Assembly: GCF_963677845.1 (NCBI RefSeq)
Contig: NZ_OY782498.1
Location: 3,107,518 to 3,171,517 of the forward strand
Direction of reading: 5' to 3'
Source: an uncultured Pseudodesulfovibrio sp.
GTDB lineage: Bacteria; Desulfobacterota; Desulfovibrionia; Desulfovibrionales; Desulfovibrionaceae
DNA: 64,000 nt
Shown here: positions 9,251 through 17,518 of the stretch, one piece after another
Layout: each line of letters opens with the position of its first letter
How positions within the stretch are numbered: the first letter of the stretch is position 1
Notes under the pieces: generated by a model
Databases searched by the model: none
Told to the model about the DNA's origin: nothing
The model's input: only the letters and a program-made list of their open reading frames with translations
Translations under genes and position numbers: made by a program

Positions 9251-9955
9251 ATGAATTTTTTACCTGAAAGCGACATGCTGACTCTCCTGACAGGAGCAAC
9301 TCTGGCCGTAAAAATGGTTATGATTTTTCTCGCCCTGATGTCAGTGTGGAGTTGGACCATCATTTTTTTCAAATTCTTCACCATTGGCTCAGCTCGAAAA
9401 AAAGTCATGCAGGGATATGACGCCTTCATGGAGGCTCAAGACTTGACCAGCGGCCTCAAGAGTTTGGGAGATAAAGACCATTCTCCTCTGGCCCGTGTCT
9501 CGACCTTGGCGGTGCAGGAATTCCGGCTACTGGAAAAAGCAGAGGTCAACCGGGAGCGAAAACGCCTGCTCGTCAAAGACACACTGCGTCGTGTACTCAA
9601 ACAAGGCATAACCAAGGAAATGCGTGTATTAACACGCAACCTCCCCTTCCTCGCCACCTGTGCCAACGCAGCGCCATTCATCGGCCTGTTCGGTACGGTT
9701 TGGGGCATAATGCATTCTTTTCACTCTATCGGGCTGGCCCAGTCAGCTGCTCTGGCAACCGTGGCTCCCGGTATTTCTGAAGCGCTTATTGCCACAGCCA
9801 TCGGGCTTCTGGTCGCTATCCCGGCCACCATTTTCTATAACTATTTCCTCGGCAAACTCGGTGAAGTTGAAACCGGCATGATCGATTTCGCGGGAGCCTT
9901 TCTGAATCGGGCTGAACGTGAAATAACGTGGGCCTCCAAAATGGAAAAGAGATAG
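9251..9955 (+). CDS. tolQ: MotA/TolQ/ExbB proton channel protein
   Basis: About 234 residues, three membrane segments in the TolQ/ExbB order: one near residues 15-40 (MVMIFLALMSVWSWTIIFF) and two close together (NAAPFIGLFGTVWGIMHSF and ATAIGLLVAIPATIFYNYF). The signature Thr/Pro residues of the proton path, including LFGTVWG, are present. The ATG at 9251 is preferred over an upstream in-frame reading because it gives the normal family N-terminus. It forms an operon with a TolR/ExbD protein (9 bp apart) and a TonB-like fusion protein. Confidence 0.88.
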   Translation: MNFLPESDMLTLLTGATLAVKMVMIFLALMSVWSWTIIFFKFFTIGSARKKVMQGYDAFMEAQDLTSGLKSLGDKDHSPLARVSTLAVQEFRLLEKAEVNRERKRLLVKDTLRRVLKQGITKEMRVLTRNLPFLATCANAAPFIGLFGTVWGIMHSFHSIGLAQSAALATVAPGISEALIATAIGLLVAIPATIFYNYFLGKLGEVETGMIDFAGAFLNRAEREITWASKMEKR

Positions 9956-9964
9956 GATCAGCCC

Positions 9965-10387
9965 ATGGCAATCAAGACCGGCGGAGGCTTCCTCAACGAA
10001 ATCAATGTCACGCCCTTTGTGGATGTGATGCTGGTGTTGCTGATCATTTTTATGGTCACGGCCCCGCTCATGACTCAAGGAGTCGAAGTGGATCTTCCTG
10101 TGACCAAAACGGTCAAAAATCTGCCACAGGATTCCGAACATCTGGTCTTGTCGGTAAAAAAAGACGGCACCTTATTTCTTGACGAATATCAGGTGGCTCT
10201 GGATGAATTGCAAGATCATCTGAAACGACTGGTCGCCAAACAGAAAAAGCAACTGTTCCTTCGTGCCGACAAGGAAGTGGCTTATGGCACCGTGGTCATG
10301 ATCATGGGCGAAATCAAAGGTGCCGGCATTGACCGGCTGGGCATTGTGGCAGAAAAGTCCACAAATCTAAAAAAAGATAAAAAGTAA
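9965..10387 (+). CDS. tolR: ExbD/TolR proton channel partner
   Basis: 140 residues. One N-terminal membrane helix carries the essential Asp in NVTPFVDVMLVLLIIFMV, followed by the VDLP motif and a periplasmic domain ending in an AGIDRLGIVAEK strand, all typical of TolR/ExbD. With the preceding TolQ protein it forms the channel that uses proton motive force to energise an outer-membrane-spanning partner. The next gene, 6 bp downstream, encodes the TonB-like partner. Confidence 0.88.
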   Translation: MAIKTGGGFLNEINVTPFVDVMLVLLIIFMVTAPLMTQGVEVDLPVTKTVKNLPQDSEHLVLSVKKDGTLFLDEYQVALDELQDHLKRLVAKQKKQLFLRADKEVAYGTVVMIMGEIKGAGIDRLGIVAEKSTNLKKDKK

Positions 10388-10393
10388 ACTTCT

Positions 10394-11851
10394 ATGCGAC
10401 ACGCTCTGAGTTGGTTCCTCTCTATCCTCTTTCATGCCATTCTGGTGGTGGCATTGCTGCAATCGGTCGACCTTGAACCGTTGCTACCCGAGGATATCAT
10501 GCAAGTGGATCTGACCGAGGTCGAAGAACCGCAACCGATCATGCCCATGCCGGAGCCGCAGAAGATTCCCGCTCCAGACCCCATGGCGGAAATGCCCGCC
10601 CCTGAAGAACCAGCCATGGCAGCTCCTCTGCCCATGGACAAGACCGTGGTTCTTGCAAACGAACTCCCGCCACCGCCAGAACCGGAACTCCCTCCCGAGC
10701 CGGAACCTGAGCCGGAACCCGATGTGATCGAAATCAGTCCCAACAAGACACTTCCGCCGGAAGAGGAGCTTGAAGAAGACGGCAAACCGAAAAAAATTTT
10801 CATTCGCAAAGATTTTACTGTCCACCGTGGACACGAAGCGCGTTTTGGCCGCGCCATGATGGGAGACTATTTTTCCTATTCAACTAAAGAATTTTCAGGC
10901 CAGTTCCGCACCAAGGACGATCGGGTCGTTTCCATCATCGACGCTCGCAACACCAAATACGGGCGATTCCTGATCTACGACTCGAAAAACAAAACCCTGC
11001 GACGCCTTAAGCAATCCTTCGGTAAATATGTGTACACCATCGGACCGTCAGTCTACGCAGACGAACCGGTCACAGGTTCAGTCACCTTTTTGGCCAAGAA
11101 CGACCGTATCGAACGATTCATTCTCATGACCGACGATGACCGCATCGCTCATTACCCACGCAAGGTTCATGTCCGGGAAGAAGAAGTCACAATTCCCGGT
11201 CCATCCGAAAAAATTGAAGCGGGGATATCCAGACCACCCTATGGCGAAGGCCATGAAGGGGTCATCGTCATCCATGGCCCTGGCTGCGTCAATCCGGGGC
11301 TGGTGCAAGGCTTTACCCGTACTTTGTCCATGCATGATCTTGCCACCCTGCACTTTATCTCTCGCGGTTGCATGAATGAAGAGCCGACTCCCGGCACCAC
11401 GGAAGATCTGGTACAGGATACAGCTGCCGCGCTGGATTACTTTGCCAATCGTAAGGAAATCGATGCAAACCATGTCGGAATATGGGGCAATGGTCTGGGG
11501 GCGCCCGCCGCAATCATGACCGCAAGTCAAAGCAAGCCCGCTTTTTTGGTTTGTGTTCTTACAGATTCCGTCAAGACCAATGATATCCCAAATCACAAAA
11601 CCCTTGCTGAATTGAAAATCCCTGTTTTGTGGCTGATTACAGGCAGAAACACCGCAAAATGGACACCTCTGATCCGCACTCTTGAAGCCTTCCGCGACAA
11701 GAACAAGCGTCCATTTTCAATCATTGTCGCCCCGCTCAAGGCAAGCCAGGACGTGCTTGATGCGGAAGGTGAACAATCCGCCTGGGTAGAACAGGTCGCC
11801 GACGACCACGCCTCGCTTGCGGCCTCTTGGATTCACAACCTAAAAAAATAG
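10394..11851 (+). CDS. TonB-like protein fused to a catalytically altered alpha/beta-hydrolase domain
   Basis: 485 residues. One membrane anchor (about 5-25, LSWFLSILFHAILVVALLQ), a Pro/Glu-rich rod (about 30-115, with repeated PEPEPEP and PPPPEP) as in TonB/TolA, then a middle beta domain (about 125-265) and a C-terminal alpha/beta-hydrolase fold (about 280-485; VIVIHGPGC oxyanion strand, DTAAALDYF helix, VGIWGNGLGAP elbow). The nucleophile elbow should read G-x-S-x-G, but residue 367 is Gly, so hydrolysis is unlikely; a DDH near the C-terminus remains. A canonical TonB or TolA C-terminal domain is not visible. The third gene of a tolQ-tolR operon, it probably uses the channel's energy to act on the envelope. 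Confidence 0.75.
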   Translation: MRHALSWFLSILFHAILVVALLQSVDLEPLLPEDIMQVDLTEVEEPQPIMPMPEPQKIPAPDPMAEMPAPEEPAMAAPLPMDKTVVLANELPPPPEPELPPEPEPEPEPDVIEISPNKTLPPEEELEEDGKPKKIFIRKDFTVHRGHEARFGRAMMGDYFSYSTKEFSGQFRTKDDRVVSIIDARNTKYGRFLIYDSKNKTLRRLKQSFGKYVYTIGPSVYADEPVTGSVTFLAKNDRIERFILMTDDDRIAHYPRKVHVREEEVTIPGPSEKIEAGISRPPYGEGHEGVIVIHGPGCVNPGLVQGFTRTLSMHDLATLHFISRGCMNEEPTPGTTEDLVQDTAAALDYFANRKEIDANHVGIWGNGLGAPAAIMTASQSKPAFLVCVLTDSVKTNDIPNHKTLAELKIPVLWLITGRNTAKWTPLIRTLEAFRDKNKRPFSIIVAPLKASQDVLDAEGEQSAWVEQVADDHASLAASWIHNLKK

Positions 11852-11981
11852 ATTTTACCCATAAGAGGATATCTCCCACCTTCCATTTGTCATACGAATA
11901 CGCTATGGTTGATAGAATGACGTTTTCCTGCGAACCGTCTCTATAAAATCAGACTTACAGCCATATTAAAATACGCCAGAC

Positions 11982-14420
11982 ATGAATCGGAATCACGAAT
12001 ATCTTAAGCCAAGCCCTCAATTATTCGAGCATGTTCTCGAAGCTTCGGGAGTGGCCATGGCTATTCGGACCGCAGATCTGAAACCGATCTTCGTGAACAA
12101 GGCTTTTGCCGTTTTTTTTGGATATACGATCCCCGAAATGTTTTCCCTGCCTCAGGAAAACGCGCTTCCGGAAGAAACCCGAGCGTTGTATGCAACGTAT
12201 ATCCGACCAGCACTCAATGCCGGACAAAGCTGGGAAGGCGAATACTTCATCCGCCATGCAAACAATGAGAACATTCTGGTCTGGGGACGATTCGATCCTG
12301 TCCTCGACGCATCCGGCAACCTGGCCAATGTCATTTCCATCATGCAGGACAATCTGGCCTGCAGCCAAACCGCCAAAGCTCTCAAAATCAGTGAAGACAA
12401 ATTCCGTCTACTCGCCGAAAATATCACCGATGTCATTTGGACAATGGATGACGCATACAACTTCACATATGCCACTCCATCCGTTCAAGATGTGTGGGGC
12501 TACACTCTTGAAGAGCTCGAAGGATTATCCCTGATCGGGATTACACTGCCCGAATCTCATAAAATCCTCAAAAAAGCCGAACAAGACCGCGCCACAGCCG
12601 AAGCACAAGGCGACTTCGATCACATTAATCGGCTGGAAATGGAACATTATCACGGCAAGGGCGGAACTATCTGGGTTGAAACCGCCGTCAGACGACTCTT
12701 TACCGAGAACGGCAAACCCGGAGGATACCAAGGTGTTTCCCGCGATATTACCCTTCGAAAACAGACCGAAGCCGCGTTGTTTGAACGAGAATTCCGATAT
12801 CGCACACTCTTTGAGGACTCTCCCATATCTCTTTGGGAAGAAGACCTTTCCCGCCTTAAAACATATTTCGACGCTCTCAAAAAAGACGGAATCACCGACT
12901 TCCGACAATATTTCTACGACAACCCGGACGCCTTAGCCAAATGCGCCACGCTGGTGACCGTCGTGGATGTGAACAAGGCCACGTTGGATTTGTTAGCTGC
13001 AAAATCCAAAGAAGACCTGTTTGGCAACTTGGAAAAAGTCCTCACAGAAAGCTCCATGGCCGCTTTCACGGAAGAAATGATACTACTCGCCTCCGGTGGG
13101 TGTGAATATTGCGGAGAGATTACTAACCGTACGCTTCAAGGGGAAACAATTTGGGTGGTAGTCCACTTCTTTGTTCCCCCTGAGTACAAAGATTCTCTGG
13201 CTCGCGTCATCGTGTCATTGCTGGACGTCACCCCACGGAAGCGAGCAGAGCAGGCTCTTATGGATTCCGAAGAACGATACCGTGTACTGGCGGAAAATTC
13301 TCAGGAAGGTGTCGTCGTCATTCAAAATCGAGAAATCAAATATATTAATGAAAGCATGAGTGAAATATTTGGTCTCTCAACCGAAGAACTTGAACAAATT
13401 CATCCTCTTGAAATGGTTCACCCAGAAGACAAAGCCTTCATCCATGAGCAATTCAGAAGCATGTATGCGGGCAAAGAAAACGAAGGATTTGCCACATTCA
13501 GGGTCATAACACATCATGGCGATATCAAATGGCTCACGATCTCAGTCAAACCCATTATGTGGGAAGGCCAAGAGGCTCAACTGGAAATTCTCACAGATAT
13601 CACACACTACAAAACACTGGAACGAGAGCTGTTATCCACCCATGCCCAAATGGAAGACCGCATTTCAAAAAGGACCGCAGAACTTTCCGAAGCCAATATT
13701 CAACTCAAGGCACAGGCTGAAGAACAAGGCAAAGCACAACAACGCATTGTTGCTTTGACCCAAGAACTCATTCGCATCCAAGAAGACGAACGGCAGCGCA
13801 TTGCCCGGGATCTTCACGACAACGTCGCTCAAAATATTTCTTCCATTATGCTAAAAATGGAAACGTTGTTTGACGACCACTCATGTGTGGACGAAAAACT
13901 TCGTAAACGGGGCGAATCCGTGACAGACATTCTCAAAGAAGTCGTCGCCTCGGTACGGGATATCGCATATGGACTACGACCACCTGCACTGGACCAGCTC
14001 GGTCTGGTAAAATCTTTGCAAAACCTTTGTCTCGAAGCAGGTAATAAGCACGGTTTTGCAGTGGACTTCGTCGCCACAGGTGTCGAAGACTTCAGTATGG
14101 ATTTCGATAGTGAAATCAACATTTATCGAATGATTCAGGAAGCAGTCAGGAACATTATACGCCACGCTTACGCGGATAAGGCTACTATCCGCCTCGTAAG
14201 AAGCCACCCTGACATCTTTATTCGCATTGAAGACAATGGGCAGGGATTCAAAGTTCGGGAACGCCAGGCAAAAGCCTTGACTGAAAAACGCATGGGATTG
14301 CGTAGCATGGAGGAACGGGCGCGCCTAATTGGCGGCTCCATGGAAATCCAATCACTGGTCGGAACAGGAACCCGCATAATCTTCCGACTGCCTACACACC
14401 ATTCCAGGAGACACACATAA
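11982..14420 (+). CDS. Multi-PAS sensor histidine kinase, NarX/DegS type
   Basis: 812 residues, no membrane segments. Four PAS-like blocks can be traced (about 15-125, 135-260, 265-420 with an unusual insert, 425-540), the second and fourth followed by PAC motifs (GGYQGVSRDITLRKQTE; LEILTDITHYK). A coiled coil leads into a HisKA_3 domain with the phosphoacceptor in RQRIARDLHDNVAQNIS and an ATPase domain (MIQEAVRNIIRHA, IEDNGQGF, MGLRSMEERA). It pairs with the LuxR-type regulator whose start lies 1 bp after its stop. The signal is probably a cytosolic redox or ligand cue. Confidence 0.9.
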   Translation: MNRNHEYLKPSPQLFEHVLEASGVAMAIRTADLKPIFVNKAFAVFFGYTIPEMFSLPQENALPEETRALYATYIRPALNAGQSWEGEYFIRHANNENILVWGRFDPVLDASGNLANVISIMQDNLACSQTAKALKISEDKFRLLAENITDVIWTMDDAYNFTYATPSVQDVWGYTLEELEGLSLIGITLPESHKILKKAEQDRATAEAQGDFDHINRLEMEHYHGKGGTIWVETAVRRLFTENGKPGGYQGVSRDITLRKQTEAALFEREFRYRTLFEDSPISLWEEDLSRLKTYFDALKKDGITDFRQYFYDNPDALAKCATLVTVVDVNKATLDLLAAKSKEDLFGNLEKVLTESSMAAFTEEMILLASGGCEYCGEITNRTLQGETIWVVVHFFVPPEYKDSLARVIVSLLDVTPRKRAEQALMDSEERYRVLAENSQEGVVVIQNREIKYINESMSEIFGLSTEELEQIHPLEMVHPEDKAFIHEQFRSMYAGKENEGFATFRVITHHGDIKWLTISVKPIMWEGQEAQLEILTDITHYKTLERELLSTHAQMEDRISKRTAELSEANIQLKAQAEEQGKAQQRIVALTQELIRIQEDERQRIARDLHDNVAQNISSIMLKMETLFDDHSCVDEKLRKRGESVTDILKEVVASVRDIAYGLRPPALDQLGLVKSLQNLCLEAGNKHGFAVDFVATGVEDFSMDFDSEINIYRMIQEAVRNIIRHAYADKATIRLVRSHPDIFIRIEDNGQGFKVRERQAKALTEKRMGLRSMEERARLIGGSMEIQSLVGTGTRIIFRLPTHHSRRHT

Positions 14421-14421
14421 T

Positions 14422-15087
14422 ATGAATATCATGATTGTTGATGACCACCCCCTGTTCAGGGAAGGTCTCAAAACCATCGTCAACCGGGACAATAAGTACA
14501 CGGTTTGTGCTGAAGCCGGGAATGGCAGGGAAGGCATTGCCATTGCCAAAGAACGTCAGCCGGACATCATGCTGGTGGATATTTCCATGCCTGAAAAGAA
14601 CGGTGTCCAGATGATCCGTGAACTCAAATCCTCTTTGCCGGACACACAGTTCATCATCATCTCCATGCACTCCGAGGCCGACTATATAGTGGAAGCTTTC
14701 CGGGCCGGAGCTACTGGATACATGATCAAGGAATCTGCTTCGTCCCAACTCATCAAAGGACTGGATACCGTCGCCGCAGGAGAACTTTTTCTGGACAACG
14801 CACTGTCTCAAGAAGTGGTATTCAAACTTTTGCAATCAAAACCAGACAGCCCCGGCGGCAGCAGCGATCCATACTCTACCCTGACCCCCCGAGAACAAGA
14901 AGTCATGCGCATGTTGGCGGAAGGACTGACTGCTAAAGGTGTGGCGGAAAAGCTCTTCATCAGTCCTAAAACCGTTGAAAATCACCGCACCAACCTGATG
15001 AAAAAGCTTGGCCTGAAAAGTACGGTGGAACTTGTTCGTTACGCGGCCCGGCTCGGCCTCATCGATATAGAAACCTGGGCCATCTAA
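14422..15087 (+). CDS. NarL/FixJ-type response regulator
   Basis: 221 residues: receiver (MIVDDHPLFREGL, acceptor Asp in IMLVDISMPEKNG, Lys in GYMIKES) and a LuxR-type HTH (LTPREQEVMRMLAEGLTAKG, SPKTVENHRTNLMKKL). It is the cognate regulator of the kinase immediately upstream, with translation probably coupled. A GC-rich hairpin terminator follows. Confidence 0.92.
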   Translation: MNIMIVDDHPLFREGLKTIVNRDNKYTVCAEAGNGREGIAIAKERQPDIMLVDISMPEKNGVQMIRELKSSLPDTQFIIISMHSEADYIVEAFRAGATGYMIKESASSQLIKGLDTVAAGELFLDNALSQEVVFKLLQSKPDSPGGSSDPYSTLTPREQEVMRMLAEGLTAKGVAEKLFISPKTVENHRTNLMKKLGLKSTVELVRYAARLGLIDIETWAI

Positions 15088-15106
15088 CGCAGAGTAAACA
15101 TATCAG

Positions 15107-15143
15107 AGAAGCCCCCCAGAGACAGTGTCACCGGGGGGCTTCT
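15107..15143. terminator. GC-rich hairpin between convergent genes
   Basis: AGAAGCCCCCC at 15107-15117 pairs with GGGGGGCTTCT at 15133-15143. It lies between the response regulator gene and the convergent small heat-shock gene and probably stops transcription from the left. Confidence 0.65.
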
Positions 15144-15167
15144 CGCAGGCAATGGTATCAAAAAGAA

Positions 15168-15539
15168 TTACCCTTGAGAGATGGAAATCCTCTTAGGCTG
15201 AATCTTCTCCACCTTGGGCAGATGCAACTCAAGCACGCCGCCGTCAAGGTTGGCTTTAATCCGTTCTCGATCAACAATATCGGTAATGGAAACGGAACGA
15301 ACGTATTCACAATCGCCGAATTGCATCTCCACATACTGCTCATTGGGATGCCGGACCAGACTGGTCCTGCCCGTGACTGTCAACTCACCTTCTTGCAAAT
15401 CAATAGTCATGTCCTCGCGTCGGACACCGGGCATATCCATATAAATATAAAATCCATCCTCGCATTCCAGAATATCCGTGGCCGGACGATAGCGAGCCAT
15501 GCTCTTATCTTCTTTCTTCATAATATTGCTCATAGCCAT
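15168..15539 (-). CDS. Small heat-shock protein, Hsp20 family (second of pair)
   Basis: 123 residues. An alpha-crystallin domain from about residue 20 (YIYMDMPGVRREDMTIDL) ends in the GGVLELHLPK motif; the C-terminal tail contains a KRISI version of the IxI motif. It acts as an ATP-independent holdase. It follows the other hsp20 gene by 8 bp and is probably expressed with it under stress. Confidence 0.88.
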   Translation of the reverse strand: MAMSNIMKKEDKSMARYRPATDILECEDGFYIYMDMPGVRREDMTIDLQEGELTVTGRTSLVRHPNEQYVEMQFGDCEYVRSVSITDIVDRERIKANLDGGVLELHLPKVEKIQPKRISISQG

Positions 15540-15547
15540 GTCCTCCC

Positions 15548-15961
15548 TTACTCCACGCTGATGCTGATGTTCTTCGGTTTTACTTCCTCGGACTTAGGCA
15601 AAGACACAGTCAAAACACCATCCTTCATGGAAGCTGTGACTGCATCTCTATCCACGGGGACTGAGATGTTGACAACTCTGTGGAAAACACCACTTGGACG
15701 TTCCTGTCGAAAGTATTTTCCTTGTGGAGCTTTGCGCTCACCCTTGATGACCAAAGTTTTGTCAGTCAACGTCAATTCAACATCGTCGATGGATACGCCA
15801 GGGACTTCTGCCCGCACATAAATATTTTCCTGATCATTGCTCAGATTGAGCGGAGGATAAGCCAGACGGCGATCATCGCCCATGGGTGACCGCAAAAACT
15901 CTTCAAAAACCCGGTCGAACCGGGACGGGAAATTATAGAGAGTATTAAAATCAATAACCAT
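15548..15961 (-). CDS. Small heat-shock protein, Hsp20 family (first of pair)
   Basis: 137 residues: a short N-terminal arm (MVIDFNTLYNFPSRFDRVF), an alpha-crystallin domain (IYVRAEVPGVSIDDVELTL to DGVLTVSLPK) and a C-terminal KNISISV tail. The ATG at 15961 has AAGGAGG upstream; a longer frame has no such site. The paired Hsp20 proteins may form mixed oligomers. Confidence 0.88.
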   Translation of the reverse strand: MVIDFNTLYNFPSRFDRVFEEFLRSPMGDDRRLAYPPLNLSNDQENIYVRAEVPGVSIDDVELTLTDKTLVIKGERKAPQGKYFRQERPSGVFHRVVNISVPVDRDAVTASMKDGVLTVSLPKSEEVKPKNISISVE

Positions 15962-15994
15962 GAAAGGTACCTCCTTTTCTTGCGTTCCACAAAA

Positions 15995-16022
15995 AAGTAG
16001 GCACGTTTTTTTTGTCGTCAAG
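15995..16022 (-). promoter_or_regulatory. Candidate sigma-32-like promoter of the hsp20 pair
   Basis: On the minus strand CTTGAC (16022-16017) is followed after 15 nt by CCTACTT (16001-15995), 34 nt before the first hsp20 start codon. This partly matches the heat-shock CTTGAA and CCCCATT elements. The -10 match is weak, so this is only a candidate. Confidence 0.3.
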
Positions 16023-16099
16023 TCCACTTGTGGAAAAAATTTGCTCCGCACCCTTTTCCAAGGACACGGAGCAACAATAATCACAGTGATTACATCTTC

Positions 16100-16288
16100 T
16101 TATTTAGAACCAGTCCACTCCTTTTCAGGAATGGCCTCATCGACCAACATAATCGGAATATCGTCCTGCACAGGATACACAATCTTGCACTTGGCGCAGG
16201 CCAGTCCATCTTCACCGGGCTTCAATTCAAGCTCCCCCTTACATTGAGGGCAAGCCAGTATATCCAAAAGTTCTTTATTCAAAGACAT
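16100..16288 (-). CDS. Trm112-like zinc-ribbon protein (UPF0434)
   Basis: 62 residues with the CPQC and CAKC knuckles and the IVYPVQDDIPIML segment that defines the bacterial Trm112/UPF0434 family. These small proteins bind zinc and activate methyltransferases. The ATG at 16288 is chosen over the TTG at 16291 because AGGAGG is then 5 nt upstream. It stands alone upstream of the hsp20 genes. Confidence 0.88.
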   Translation of the reverse strand: MSLNKELLDILACPQCKGELELKPGEDGLACAKCKIVYPVQDDIPIMLVDEAIPEKEWTGSK

Positions 16289-16434
16289 CAATTCCTCCTT
16301 GTACTGTCAGGACACTACCCGCCGTACCGCTCACTGGCAACTGCCTTTGTTCACTTTACCAGACACCATGGAAACGATACACTACGGCGTTCAGTTACAG
16401 ACTGTCCCTTAAACCATAAACCACACCCAAAATC

Positions 16435-17295
16435 ATGAGCATAGATTTACACTCCCATTCCACGGCTTCGGACGGCACTTTGTCCCCTACCGAATTGATC
16501 AAATTGGCCAAGGAGTCCGGTCTTGATGCCATTGCCATCACTGATCATGACACCTTTCAAGGCGTTCAAGAAGCTTTGGCCGCAGGCAAAAAATACGGCA
16601 TCGAAGTTATTCCGGGTGCTGAATTAAGCCTTGAATCCCCAGAAGGCGCTGGCTGGATTCACGTGGTTGCTCTGTGGTTGCCTGAAAGTGCTACAGAACT
16701 TCAGGAAGCCTTTGACTGGGTGCAGGAAGGCCGCAAGAATCGCAACCGCGAAATAGTCGAAAAGCTCCGGTCTTTGGGCATAAGCATCACCTATGAAAAT
16801 GTTGCCGCCCGTGCCAAGGGGACCATTGGTCGCCCTCACTTCGCGCAGGAACTCATGGCACTCGGCGTGGTTTCATCCGTTGACGAAGCATTCAAGGTCT
16901 GGCTTGGTGACAATGGACGGGCATATATTCCCAAACGCAAACTCACGCCTGCGCAGGCATTTCCCATTCTCAATAAAATTGGTGCAACGTCCATTCTCGC
17001 CCATCCCTTTGCCCTTGGTCTCAACCTTAAGGACACAGAAAAAGTAGTTAAAGATCTCATGGAATTCGGTCTGGACGGTATAGAAGTCTATTATACAGAA
17101 CATAGTGACGCCGAAGTAAAAGCATATAAGGAAATGGCCGAACGCCTCGGCCTGCTCATCAGCGGAGGCTCGGATTTTCATGGTTCAGTCAAACCAAAAA
17201 TCAGACTCGGCAAAGGAAAAGGAGGCCTTCACGTCCCCACGGAACTCCTTGAAAAGATGAAAGAGGATCGCCGCTCAAAAGGACTCCCCGTATAA
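16435..17295 (+). CDS. PHP-domain phosphoesterase (YciV/RNase AM-like)
   Basis: 286 residues. The N-terminus DLHSHSTASDGTLSP and the following ITDHD carry the metal ligands of the polymerase-and-histidinol-phosphatase fold; later ligands lie in VIPGAELS, ILAHPFAL and GGSDFHG. Members of this subgroup hydrolyse 3',5'-bisphosphonucleotides or trim RNA from the 5' end. No strong ribosome-binding site is visible before the ATG. A terminator follows. Confidence 0.88.
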   Translation: MSIDLHSHSTASDGTLSPTELIKLAKESGLDAIAITDHDTFQGVQEALAAGKKYGIEVIPGAELSLESPEGAGWIHVVALWLPESATELQEAFDWVQEGRKNRNREIVEKLRSLGISITYENVAARAKGTIGRPHFAQELMALGVVSSVDEAFKVWLGDNGRAYIPKRKLTPAQAFPILNKIGATSILAHPFALGLNLKDTEKVVKDLMEFGLDGIEVYYTEHSDAEVKAYKEMAERLGLLISGGSDFHGSVKPKIRLGKGKGGLHVPTELLEKMKEDRRSKGLPV

Positions 17296-17324
17296 TCTTG
17301 CCAACTGACTTCAAAAACATTTTC

Positions 17325-17360
17325 AGCGAGACCAGGATGCAACTCTGGTCTCGCTTTTTT
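17325..17360 (+). terminator. Rho-independent terminator after the PHP gene
   Basis: AGCGAGACCAG (17325-17335) pairs with CTGGTCTCGCT (17344-17354) and is followed by a run of T. Confidence 0.85.
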
Positions 17361-17518
17361 ATTCCAACATATTTTATATTTCATAAAGATCCTGATTTCC
17401 AACCTCACACTTCACAAAGCGACACAAAAGGTTGGAGAAAAGGAGAAGAAAGGAAGCCGCCGGGAACCTCCAAAATTCCACCTAGCGCACCTGTGCAGTT
17501 TAATGTAGCGTGGCGACC

